Assembly: GCA_023078685.1 (NCBI GenBank)
Contig: JALGAS010000003.1
Location: 6,382,317-6,446,316 of the forward strand
DNA: 64,000 nucleotides
Direction of reading: 5' to 3'
Origin: Neopestalotiopsis rosae
Taxonomy: Eukaryota; Ascomycota; Sordariomycetes; Amphisphaeriales; Sporocadaceae
Within the stretch, counting starts at the first letter, position 1; every line of letters begins with the position of its first letter. The position numbers and the translations under genes are program-made. Shown one piece after another: positions 34,217-45,100 of this stretch. The notes under the pieces were generated by a model. That model did no database searches. It was not told where the DNA came from and saw only the letters and a list, made by a program, of their open reading frames with translations.

Positions 34217-36346
34217 ATGGCAGACGAAAAGCCTAAGGTTGTCGAAGACGTTGCAGGCGAGCAGCATCGTATCGCTGTCGATACTGGTACCGGAAAGACT
34301 GCCCAGCTTGAGGGAGCTCAGGCGAAAGAGGTTCACAATGTGGGTTGACGCGTCTACAAGGTTTTAATCAAGTGTCAGAACTGCAAGAATTGATCATGAG
34401 ATGAACAGGCCGAGCTCTATGCAGCAATCCAAGAGACCAAGATCAAAAAGACAAGCAAAGAGTCGCTCCACCTATTTTGTATGTGGTCTTGCGTGCTACT
34501 TGCACTCGTTCCCAAGCTCACACAACACAGTTGCCGTCTTTGTTGCGTTTTGTTGCGCCTGCGCCAATGGATATGATGGTGAGTACTCAATCCAGAGGAC
34601 GGTCAACGAGTCAGTTCCTGTCTACTGACTTGGGCGTGACTATAGGATCCCTCATGACGGCCATCATTGCCATGGATCACTTTCAAGCCACTTTCGATAC
34701 CAAGTCCGTCGGTTCAAAGATTGCCGTCATGTATTCGCTGTATACTGTGTGAGTTGCCATACACGACTTTTATGTCCCGACATAAACTAATGTTTTCCTT
34801 TTCATCAGAGGGTCCATGGTAGCGGCACCGTTTGCAGCAATCCTGTCAGACAGGTTCGGTCGGCGAAAGGCCATGTTTCTTGGTGCTATTGTCATTATTG
34901 TTGGTGCCGTTATTGTCGCGACCTCGTCCACTGTCGCGCAGTTTGTCGTGGGGAGATTTGTGCTGGGCATGGGCATACAAGTCATGACAGTTGCTGCCCC
35001 CGCCTACGCCGTCGAGATCTCCCCTCCGCACTGGCGTGGCAGATGTACCGGTATGTTTCAAATGAAAATAACTTAGGGCAGTCATGCAGCGTCTGACGAG
35101 CAAACAGGATTCTATAATACGGGCTGGTTCGGTGGCTCGATTCCTGCAGCTGCCATCACCTTTGGGTGCAATTCAATTCGCAACAACTATCAATGGAGAA
35201 TCCCGCTCATCCTCCAAGGCTTTGCGTGCGTCATCGTCATTGCGGCTGTCCGTTTCATCCCCGAGTCGCCCCGTTGGCTCATGGCCAACGGAAAGGAGGA
35301 ACAGGCCCGCGATTTTCTCATCAAGTACCATGGTAATGGTGATCCAAACTCCCGCCTTGTGCTCCTTGAGTTGGAAGAAATGAAAGATGGCATCAGACAA
35401 GACGGCATCGACAAGACCAATTTCAACTGTAAGTCGACTCAAGTCTAGGATTGTTTATTTCCAAGATCTAATGTCTTTCTAGATCGCCCACTGTTCTTCT
35501 CGCACAGTGGCCGGTGGCGGATGGCGCAAGTGCTCATGATTTCTATTTTTGGCCAGTTTTCTGGTAATGGTCTTGGGTACTTCAACACTGTCATTTTTGA
35601 ACAGCTCGGTATCACGACTTCTTCTGCTCAGCTGGGATACAATCTGCTCAATTCGGTCCTTTCGGCCATTGGAGCACTGAGTGCCGTGGCCTTGACAGAC
35701 CGGATGCCACGTCGCAAGGTTTTGGTCATTGGAACATTTGGTGAGTACAGGTGATTTGTGAATATGGTTTTGCAACATGGTGCTGACGAGTATCCCCAGT
35801 TTGTGCCATTATGCTTGCCATCAACTCAGGACTGTCGGCTGCAATCAACGAACAAGGAGAAAACATTATTACATCATATGCCCAAGGTGGCTTGGCTGCA
35901 TATTTCTTGTTCAACATCATCTTCTCCTTCACGTATACTCCTCTGCAGGCTGTCGTGGTCACAGAAGCACTCGAAACTACAATCCGCGCAAAGGGCCTTG
36001 CTGCTTCTGGTGTCATTGTCAGTGCCATGGGATTCATCAACCAATTCGCCGGGCCCATTGCTCTTGGAAACATTGGGTACCGCTACATCTACGTATTTGT
36101 CGGATGGGATGTGATTGAATCCATCATATGGTACTTTTTCGGGTATGTATTCTTCTGCCGTGAACCTACAGGATGAACCTGTGCTAACATCCTGCCAGCG
36201 TCGAAGCTCAAGGGAGAACCCTGGAAGAGCTTGCATGGGTATACGATCAGCCAAATCCTGTCAAGGCATCTCTCAAGCTCGATAAAGTCATTGTCCAGGC
36301 AGACGGTAAAGTTACAGAAAAGGTTGTTGACGGGGCCAATCTGTGA
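34217..36346 (+). CDS. MFS sugar transporter, lactose-permease-like
   Basis: Nine exons (34217-34339, 34409-34478, 34531-34578, 34646-34748, 34809-35050, 35108-35428, 35483-35740, 35800-36142, 36199-36346) encode 551 residues. All eight introns are GT-AG and under 75 bp. The protein is a 12-helix plasma-membrane proton/sugar symporter of the major facilitator superfamily. Motifs: NGYDGSLMTAI in helix 1, SDRFGRRKAM in the loop between helices 2 and 3, VGRFVLGMG, EISPPHWRGRCTG, GWFGGSIPAA in helix 5, PESPRWLMANGKEEQA in the central loop, GQFSGNGLGYFNTVI in helix 7, and LTDRMPRRK. The NGYDGSLM and GWFGGS segments are typical of the fungal LAC12-like branch, which carries lactose, galactose, cellobiose and other sugars. 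The tail is hydrophilic. Every junction restores the family pattern, so the model is well supported; the substrate is uncertain. Confidence 0.92.
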
Positions 36347-36500
36347 AGTGGCTCGAGGCGTGTGAAGGGAGTGCGGGATACGGAGGGTGTACTAGATTCG
36401 ATATATTGACTCTAGAAATGATTGGGACTTGATGTTAAACAGACGTTTGTTTGGCGAGAAGAATATAAATTGATAAAAATACAAGCCCAGGGGAAGGAAG

Positions 36501-36505
36501 AAAAA
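36501..36505 (-). terminator. Pol III terminator of tRNA-Gly
   Basis: Five T on the minus strand, 18 bases after the tRNA 3' end, the usual RNA polymerase III stop signal. Confidence 0.7.
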
Positions 36506-36523
36506 GACAATAGCATGATGCAC

Positions 36524-36595
36524 TGCGGCGAAGGGGAGTCGAACCCCTGTCCTAGGCATGGGAAGCCCAGATGCTGACCGTTACACCATCGCCGC
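36524..36595 (-). tRNA. tRNA-Gly (anticodon CCC)
   Basis: A 72-base cloverleaf without intron. The acceptor stem GCGGCGA pairs with TCGCCGC, followed by discriminator A. The D arm holds GGTGTAACGGTCAGC. The anticodon stem TGGGC/GCCTA encloses loop TTCCCAT, so position 33 is T, the anticodon is CCC and position 37 is A. The T arm is AGGGG-TTCGACT-CCCCT with the B-box TTCGA. It reads GGG codons. Shifting the loop by one base would give TCC but places C at position 37 and weakens the stem, so CCC is preferred. Confidence 0.95.
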
Positions 36596-36900
36596 GGAAT
36601 CTTGTTAATAGACAACGCACCGTATTGTGATCAAGTCTGATGCAGATTGATTGGAGGGTAGCATAAGTGTGTTGACGTTAAGATTGGCAAGTTCAGGAAG
36701 GAACGTGGCGCCAGTACAAGGAAACAGCAATCATTTGAGCTTGCTTTGATGCACTCACCAAAATATCCACACTATTATTATTGATTTCTCAGATAGTGAC
36801 GTTGAAAATTCTAGAGTGAGAGAACATTGAAAGTCTTGAAACGAACGCTGTATAACAATTATCATATCTCTCGGGATTTCTATATCTAAGTAGGGGGTAC
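36596..36900. other. Short intergenic stretch
   Basis: AT-rich sequence between the tRNA and the 3' end of the carrier gene. Nothing further was recognised. Confidence 0.5.
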
Positions 36901-37954
36901 TCAAGGGAAACTGTCATCGGAAGATTCCTTTCCTCTCGTCAGCCAGATCTTGGAGACCTCATACATGCCCAGATACAGACCACTGCCTACAGCAGTCCAT
37001 ACAGCTCGTAATACTGCTCCTCTGAATAATCCAGGAATACCTCGCTCTTTAACGACCTGTCTTGCAACCGATAAGCCGCCCTTGTTTTGATTTTGGGACT
37101 TTTTATCAGGCGATGGCTTGTCGCGGCTCTCCGTAACTTTCTGCACAGGACCTTGCGATTCGCCCGACATGAGCATCATTCGCGTTTTCACCACGTCCAT
37201 TGGCGTGGTGACGACGGCTGCAAAACTGCCGGCCAAACCCGCACTTGTACCAGTCACCACACCCGTCTCGAGCAGGCTCGGCTGCTCGCTGTTGCCAGAT
37301 CCTGACCTCCGTTCCCAGATTTTGCTTCGTGCATATTCGAAAATGGGAAACTGGATAGCAGTAAACGGAAGATTTCTCGCCACCATGGCCGTGTAGCCAC
37401 TAAGCAAACGTCGAGATGCACCTTGACCTCGCAAGTGCTTGAGAGCTTCCAAACTGGTTGACCGAGTTGCGTCACCCCCTTTACTGCCACTGCTGGATAG
37501 CATCTGCGCGTTTTGTTTTATCACCTCGGCGGGTGTGAGCACGACGCAGCTGGCCATTTCAGCTACCGCCGAAGCCGCCGAATGCACAACAGGTTGCGGT
37601 AATCCCATGTTCGATCCATGACGACCGAAAAACGTCTTGGCAGCTTCATAGACGGAGAAGAATGTGCCTGCAGCGGGTAAGGTGGCCACGACGACGATGC
37701 CGATGCCCTGGTACAGCCCGCGAAAGAGCTGCGATGACGGCAGCTTTGTCTTGGTCGCAGGGTCGGCAAAGGTGCGGAGGAAATCCTGCGACTGCTTCCG
37801 CGTTTTCAACGTATCTAGCGGATATATAAGCAGATCAACTGTGAATGCTGCTGCCGCACCAGCCTATCAATTTACATCAGGACTCTTGGATATCATTTCA
37901 CGTGTACAGAATCAAACTTACAAGCAGAACATCTCTGTTCGAGCTACTGCTCAT
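36901..37954 (-). CDS. PET8: Mitochondrial S-adenosylmethionine carrier
   Basis: Two exons (37954-37922 and 37863-36901) encode 331 residues. The first codes for only 11 residues (MSSSSNRDVLL). Three mitochondrial-carrier repeats are present with signature motifs YPLDTLKTR (just after the splice), TPAEVIKQ and TPMDVVKTR. LLAGAAAAFTVDLLIYPLDT at the start, the short spacing to FRGLYQGIG, and EVIKQNAQ in repeat 2 are typical of the SAM carrier (yeast Pet8/Sam5, human SLC25A26). It exchanges cytosolic S-adenosylmethionine for mitochondrial S-adenosylhomocysteine across the inner membrane. A polar insertion rich in Lys, Gln and Asn (about residues 255-275) lies between the third motif and the last helices and makes it longer than yeast Pet8. 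Another carrier of this branch is possible but less likely. Confidence 0.85.
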
Positions 37955-38647
37955 AGCGGCGACTTTTAAGCACGCAGAGGAAAAAAAAACCGATTTTGGA
38001 CTATCCGATTGAATATATTCAAAGAGATGTAAAGATATCAGATTTCAGCCTGCAAGACGCAAGAGTCGTGCACAAGTTAGATAGGTGCATCATAATCATC
38101 CCTGGTCAATCCATGCAACTTATTAGTGCGCAGCCAGATAAATGACGACATGCCGTTGCCGGTGGGTCGGAGGTTTACTGGATAGTGGATCACTGTGCTT
38201 CATCTAGTAGATGCCAGCAGTGAGTGCCAACAGTGCACATAAATTGACACATTCTCAAATAGGACTATATGTCGGAGCTCCGGTGCAATAAATGCCATCT
38301 TTTAGCTCAAGGTCCGTCACAGTCCCGTCTCTGGTAAACCCATGTGCGATCAAGGAGATGCAGCCGGCTGTAACCACGTGTGTTAATACCAACAACTATT
38401 TTTGCAGCCAGAACACGGCTGTTTCCGCGACAATACAAGGCAAGTTACTTGATTAACACAAGCAAGTGCAGTCAACGATGTAGTTTGTCCATTTCATTCA
38501 ATTTTATTAGCTCTACTATAGAACGCCGAAACGCTCGCACTCCATCGAGGTACAAGAAGCAATGGATATCGCGTCGCCCAACTCCATCCTCCTTTTTGAT
38601 ACACACTAACTGTCTCCCTCGTCATCAGCCCCATGCACCGGATCTTA
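37955..38647. other. Intergenic region, nothing identified
   Basis: Promoter of the carrier gene on the left and 3' flank of the exomer gene on the right. A short A run lies near 37980. An open stretch at 38380-38727 overlaps the exomer 3' end antisense and has no domain. Confidence 0.5.
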
Positions 38648-40851
38648 CTAACCTTCAGTACCACTGCTACGGAACGTGTGGCACAGGGCAGCATAGTGAT
38701 GCGTCAGATCCAAAACGCTCTGGCTGAGACTCGTTGCTTGAATGATGCTCCGGACTTTAACGGCACCCTCGTCTTCTATCAGAGTGCGAATAGTATATAG
38801 GAGCTCGGGCGAAAACTCGCTGTACCATCGATACTGCCAGGCGACCAGGCGAATGACGCTAGCGATCGTTTCTCTCGTGTTCTTTTGCTTCTCATAGACA
38901 CGCAGGATGCCCGTCAGCGCCTTGGGGCTGAAGCGGAGGGACAAGCAGGCACGGTACGCCTCAACCGCCTCATCGTGGTGTTGCAAGCGCTCTGCCAGAG
39001 AGCCAAGGATTTCCCACTCCTCTGCGGACTTTTTGTACTGCATCGACTGGGCACGGTACTGGGCCATTTGTGTGCGCCAGATGGTGTAGACACGCAGGTC
39101 CTCGTACAGCACCATAAAAAGACTGTCAAGCCAGCGCTCACAGAGTCGCTTGTTATTGAGGCGAGACAAGTGCTCCTCGGTTGTTGCGGTCTAGCCAGAT
39201 GTCAGTATGCAAGTTTGGGGATATCATTAGACATGGCGACTCACATTGTTGGAGTCCGATTGAATGGCGTCGGCCTTCACCTCACCTGGATCAATCGTGT
39301 GTTCCGGCTTTTCAACAGAGGATGCTTCTTTGCCGTTGGTCAGTGTTGGTGCGGTAGAGTCTGTAGCCTTTTCTTGGTCATCTCCTTCCTCGTCGCCATT
39401 TTCACCGTTGGTGGGCTCAGGGGATCCGCGCAGTCCATCCGTACTAGGGTTCCGTGCTGCAGGGGCGGTCGATGTCTCCTGTCGCTCGCTTCTGTATTCG
39501 TCTTCCATGACGAATACATTGCTTCGAATCTTGAGCAACTGATCCCAGCCAATCTTGGCAGTCATCTCTGTCAAGATGGCATATGCTTGCTTAAAGGTTC
39601 CCTTGTACGCAGCCGCTCTAAGGTTGAGTAAACTAGAGTCTACTTGTTCGTACTGGCGGGATTCCGGTTCGCTGTCGATTTCGTCCAGGCGGGTTTCGGG
39701 CAGTGTGGGCAGGTAAACGTCCTTTGGCTCCGGCATGAGTGGAGCGTCCTTATCCTGGTAGGTGAACATCGGGCAGGAGTTCAGAATGGTCAAAGCATTC
39801 TCCCAATCCTCCTTGATGACATAGATTTGCGCTAGTCTTGCCCATGTTCCAAATTCGCTGGGTGCAGCAATGGTGCTTCGATCAGCGCAGCCAAGAGCCA
39901 TGTTCAGGCGCTCCTCCTTTTGTTCTGCAGTTGATGCTGCCAATGCTTTCTTCATCAGAAACTCGGCTTGTGTGTCCAACATGACATAGTCCATGGGAGA
40001 TTCCTTGAGGGCCTCATAGAGCACGCGCACACCTTGTACTTCTTCATTGCCCATAAATAGCACCCTTGACAGCAATGAGGAGACTTCGACATTTTGGGAC
40101 CGAAGCTTCTCAAATAGGTTGATTGCGGAAGCGAAGCGCCCTGTAGTGTGGAAGTACTTGAGGAGACCCGCCGTGAGGTGATTCGACACATTGTTTGGCA
40201 CCTGAACCACCGAATCAGACCCGACCTGCCAACCTCGGAAGAAGAGATGCTCTGCTGCGCTCAAGAATCTGTGCTCGGTCTCGGTATTCGTGACGGGATT
40301 GAATCGACGAACACCCATGATCTTACGTATGGTATCGCCGCTTCCATCGTCGGCGTAGGAGTAGGCTCGCAGCACACTGCATAGGTAAGTCTCCAACCAA
40401 AGCTCTTCGGTCGCCTTGCGCTTCTCGCCTCGCTCATCAACACAATAGCTCTCGACGGTTCCGGGGATAGTGACGTGAACGCGCATATCCAGGCGTGAGA
40501 AGGCATTGTAGCAACAGTAAATACCCTCTGTAATCTTGTTACCGGCGGTCGGACCCTGCTCCTTATTGTAGGTGAGAGTGTTGATATATGCAGCCAGACT
40601 GGCCGAGGACGATGCATCTACGCCTGTGACATGATGGTAGACGCCAATGTGTCGGCCTGGATTGCTGCGATTCTGCTTGAGAAGGTGGACAAGATCCGGG
40701 GGGCCGAGCTCGCGTAGTGAGACAAGTGACTCGGTACGGGCTTCAATCGACTCGTGAAGGGTATCTTCAGTGATCCTATAGCTCAAATCAGCTGGATACG
40801 ATCGCCGAATGCCGACCGGGAATCTTACTCTGGCACCGCCGGTGCAGGCAT
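38648..40851 (-). CDS. Exomer cargo adaptor, ChAPs family (Bch1/Bud7/Chs6-like)
   Basis: Three exons (40851-40829, 40775-39245, 39190-38648) encode 698 residues. The first exon gives MPAPAVPE and is joined to ITEDTLHESIEARTESL by a 53-bp intron. ChAPs proteins pair with Chs5 and Arf1 on the trans-Golgi network to carry selected cargo such as chitin synthase to the plasma membrane. Typical segments are LGPPDLVHLLKQ, GIYCCYNAFSRLDMRVHVTIPG, the polar EELWLETYLCSVLRAY, and helical TPR-like repeats (FGTWARLAQIYVIKEDWENALTILNSCP; AVEAYRACLSLRFSPKALTGILRVYEKQ). An acidic, Ser/Thr/Asn-rich insertion of about 80 residues before the last intron is probably disordered. Length is close to yeast members. 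Ascomycete filamentous fungi usually have one or two such genes, so it cannot be matched to a single yeast paralogue. Confidence 0.88.
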
Positions 40852-42160
40852 TGTGAGGGTCGCTTGTCAAAAGTGAAGAACTGGAGAAAACAGCAGAAGG
40901 GGAAACGTGAATGCGACTTGAGAAAGCCACAAGACGGAGGAGTTGACGGAAACAATTGATACGTCGATTGGGTTGAGAGGCACGCGGTCAAGGAAGTTCT
41001 CGCCCAATGCTGCACAAGAGAAAGGCTGCCAGTGTGTGGACGGCGAGCCCGGAGAGAATGTTGATGAGTTCTAGGAAAGCTATCAGCTCACGGATGATGC
41101 TGCTGGCCTTTGTGTGCTGCGCGGCAAGGTTGCGTGGGTCCCAGACTGTGAGCCAAGACCCCCAAGACAGAGAAGCAAGAGACGAGCACAGGCCAAGGGG
41201 GGACCTGATAGCGGAGGCAAGCCGCGATTCAAGACACGGGGGCCCCTGAAGCTTGCGGATCATCAAAAACATGGTTGCATGGCAGCCTTGTAGTGCTGCT
41301 AATGACCCAATTCACAGTGGGGGAAAACACCCCAAATGTGAGTCCACTGGCCAATCAATCATAGAGCTATTTTGTTCAATGCCGCCCATACGTTGACCAT
41401 CACTTTTTTGCTTTCACCGATGAGAGTAAGAAAGGTTGCAGGTACCTTGGTTACCAAGGTTACTGTGACTTGACAGAGGATTGAGACCAACGGACCATTG
41501 GATCGTCGAAACATCATTCTTGTTCAGTCTGTTAGAATGTGCTAGTAGGCGTACCTACTTCATAGCCAATATTTATGCTGGACAAAATTGACAGGAATCT
41601 AATACCCTGGCACGTAACGTCTAATCAGTGTGACCAACATCGCCTTGTACATTGTAGCAGCTTTTTTCGAGGTTACCAACCCAGCCTAAAGTTCTCGGCC
41701 TTGATGGGCCTTAGGAAGTATGGTTCGTTTTTAGCGTCCGCCTTTAAATGGATTATGCGCCGGAGCTCTCTGCAGTCGCGTCTAAGGTCTTCTGCCACGC
41801 GACGGCAGGGCCACACTGAGTTGAGGTAGCTACATACCTAGGAGCTACTTACCTACATTTTCTTGACCTGCATGTTACGATTATCAATACCTAGGTAGTC
41901 TGTCCGGGTACTCTCCCTGTCATTGCGACCTGTGTTTACATCACCAAGAGATGTGCGATTCGCGTGCTGCCAATCTCTTGTCGCATCATTGCACCTTTGT
42001 TTCGAAGTTCTACTGAATCGTGCCAATCAATTGACCGAGGACGAGTGCACCTGAATGAGGCAGCACCCACAGGACTGGTGACCGAGATGCGCGGAGTGGA
42101 ACGCCGCCCACAACAAAGCACTGATTGAACGGCCCATCGCTACCCCTTTGCTACATCAAG
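40852..42160. promoter_or_regulatory. Divergent promoter region
   Basis: About 1.3 kb between the ChAPs gene (minus) and HIR3 (plus). Near HIR3 it contains several TACCTAGG/CCTAGGTA-type motifs (about 41830-41900). A minus-strand open stretch at 40988-41272, with a hydrophobic segment, lies in the probable ChAPs leader. I do not count it as a gene because it has no recognisable relatives. Confidence 0.45.
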
Positions 42161-45100
42161 ATGGTAAGCATACAGCAGTTGCCGAGCCAAAGTTTGACCA
42201 CCAACTAATATTCCAATCAGCCGGCCTTCTCAGCCATCAATGTCGAGCCCGAGGACAACTTGGTCGAGGAAATTGACACAACCCGTGAGATTCACACCGA
42301 GGAGGCACTGAAGCGCTTCCAGGCAGCCCTGAAGCTCCACGCGCAAGGACCAAAATACTTTGACGAAGCGGCAGAAGCATATCAATTCCTGTTCGAATCA
42401 GAAATCTTCCATTACCCCGACGCCGTCACAGAATTCGACCGAGCTGAACAGCAGTCCGATCCTCGCCCAGATGCGGCCGGCAACAATTCTCTGCACCCGC
42501 TCGAGGCTGCACAACTTGATCTTGCACAACACGAAGTCGATGGAACAGGGAGTAGCTTGCCGCAAACGCTTTACCTCGCCTACAAGAATCATGGACAGTT
42601 CTTATTGGATACCATTAAACACCATTCCAAACTTGAGGGTGAGGCAGTATTCGAGCAGAAAGAGACGCACAAGAAGGCGCGAGAGGCACTGAAGAATTTC
42701 AGTACTGCCCTCGACCACGATCCGTCTGATGCTGACCTCTGGAGGAAGACTGCGCGCGTTGCAGCCTTTTTACGAAGCACTCGAGCGAGCCGATACTGTT
42801 TGGAGGCAGCTATCGAGCTTGATGATGATCCTGCTATAGACGAGGTTGAGCCGCCCTCGCTGGCAGAGGGACTTGCTGGCGAGCAACTCAAGCAACAGTT
42901 ACAGGTCCTCGGCGATGATGTTGCCCAGTCACACCCGATAATGACACCATACTCCTATCGGACCATCCCATCGTTTTTGAAGAAATACTTGGATCCGGTC
43001 CCGTTTCTTCCTGACCCCAGCAAGTCTCTTGCTACGCCTCGTTCCACAGAGGTGGCCCAATCGCATCAGCTCACTTTGCAAATCGAGGAATCGTCGTGGG
43101 CTGAAGTGGGTATGACCTTGGTCCGCACCATGACCGCAAATGGTGTCTCAGCGCGACCCATGTCGATTGAGCTGCCGGACCTTCCTAGCAGTCCTGAGCC
43201 ACTACAACAGGCTTTAGTTGAGCGCATCAAGTCTGTTGATGCTGATGTAGAAGTAGCGTCACCAATCGAGGCAGACAAGCTCGAAGCCGAAGGTAGCTCC
43301 GGGGACGGTCAGAATGGTGCGGTATCCAATGCCAAGACGCAGCGCAGCGAATCCGTGATATCCAGAAAGCGGTCTCATTCTGCTGCAGCACCCGAGGGGG
43401 AACTAGAGGAGGTGGTGGAGAAGAGAAGTAAGAGAACACGCCGAAGAGAAACCGCCGTCGAAGACTCCGGTGACACACAGCCAATGTATGCAGCGCAGCT
43501 GGAGCCATTCCAGGCTGCTGACAAGAACTTGTTCCAAACCACCAAGAATCTGGCAGAAAACCTTGGCGTGTCGGACACGAGCACATTGCAGCGCCTCACT
43601 GAAATCATTGAGCTCTCAGCTTCGGAGCATCGAACCGCCAAACTCACCGCACCCTCCATGGTCGATCTCCGGGACAGTCTGGTAAAATTTGAAGAGGATC
43701 AGGCTCGAATACTTTTGAACAAGCATGAGACATCATCGATTGGTTTTTCATCATTTCTTGAACACGCAAAGCCCGGATCTCAACTCAAGACTGAAATGCC
43801 AGCTTTTGAAGACGGCAAAAACATCAAATCTTTTGCTGCAAAAGTAAATGAAAGTGGACTAGGCATGCCAGACATATCATTTGAGTGGGTACGATCAGTT
43901 TTTCGATCATATACCGACTCTAAATGGTCAGACTCGTTGAAGACGGCTGTGGTACAAGTTATCAGTCACCTGGATGAGGAGATCTATAACCGCACATTGT
44001 ACGAATTGCAGACACATAAGTCTGCAGAGGACGCGACATCTCTGGAACACATGGTGCAGACTCTCTTTGAACTTCACCTCGACGTCTACGAGAGAATCAC
44101 GAACCCTAACAGTGCCGTCGATTTTGGTATTCGAGTAGAGACCAAGGGGCGACTCGGCCGGTGGTTTTCTCTTGCATCCCAGCTGAGTAGAACTCGTCGC
44201 GAGGGATCCGACAATGCACTTTCCGCCAGATTCCTATGGGCCGTTGTCTTTTCCGTTACTCTCACGGAAGGTGTATCGCGTGAGCACGTTCTGCAGTGCT
44301 GGCAGAGTCTTCGCGAAGCCTTGGCTACAGACTTATCAGATGTCAAGGTGGTGTTGCCGAATAATGCCATTATGCCCGAGATATCAGCACAAGCGGCCGA
44401 TCGCGAAATCAGCAAGCTCACGACCATGGACTTCTTTCTTGGGCTCTTTCAAGACGATTTGAGCGATCCTATCGGTGTCATTGACAGCTTGGAACCAGTC
44501 TTGAATCCTGCTGGAGTCTTTACCACGACAACGAGCGCCATACCAGCTGGTGAGTCGCCACCGGGTGAAGATTTGATAGCCACACAAGACGTTGCAAGCC
44601 CAAAACCAATTACGGAAACCGCAAACCAGGGTCTGCATGATTTGTGGAAGTTTTTGCTCAGCGCAAGTACCGAGCTCCGTCTCTTCCTGTGGAATCGTCT
44701 CGGCGCGGCATATCGTGCTATTGCATACCCAACCAAGGTCTTTTCATGCAACCTCAAGGCAATAGAAATGGTCGTGGGCGACTTTGAAAGAGATCCATAC
44801 CTGAGTATGCCGATTGCGGAACGGCGGCCCCTCTTCTTGAAGATGCTCAAATTCATTGACAACTTGCTGGTCCAATCCCTTTCAATCGCCTTGAACGATT
44901 CAACGGCCTTTGATATCATTGACGACGACCACCTCAGTTCCAGTGTAGCGGCACTGGCAAAGCTGGCCTGTATCTTACACACGGCTCCAATGTTTGAAGA
45001 CGAATTCAAGGTTGGTATGATTGCAGCGCCGTCTTCCAGTGCCACCTTTTCGTCATTCTTCAACAAACTACGAGAGTTGCAAGTTAGGAACTGGTCACTG

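Noticed and set aside
36524..36595. Reading the tRNA as anticodon TCC
   Set aside because: That register puts C at position 37 and breaks the anticodon stem; CCC gives a proper stem and A37.
40988..41272. Minus-strand open frame with a hydrophobic stretch upstream of the ChAPs gene
   Set aside because: It probably lies in the leader or promoter; no homologous family was recognised, so it is kept only as a remark.
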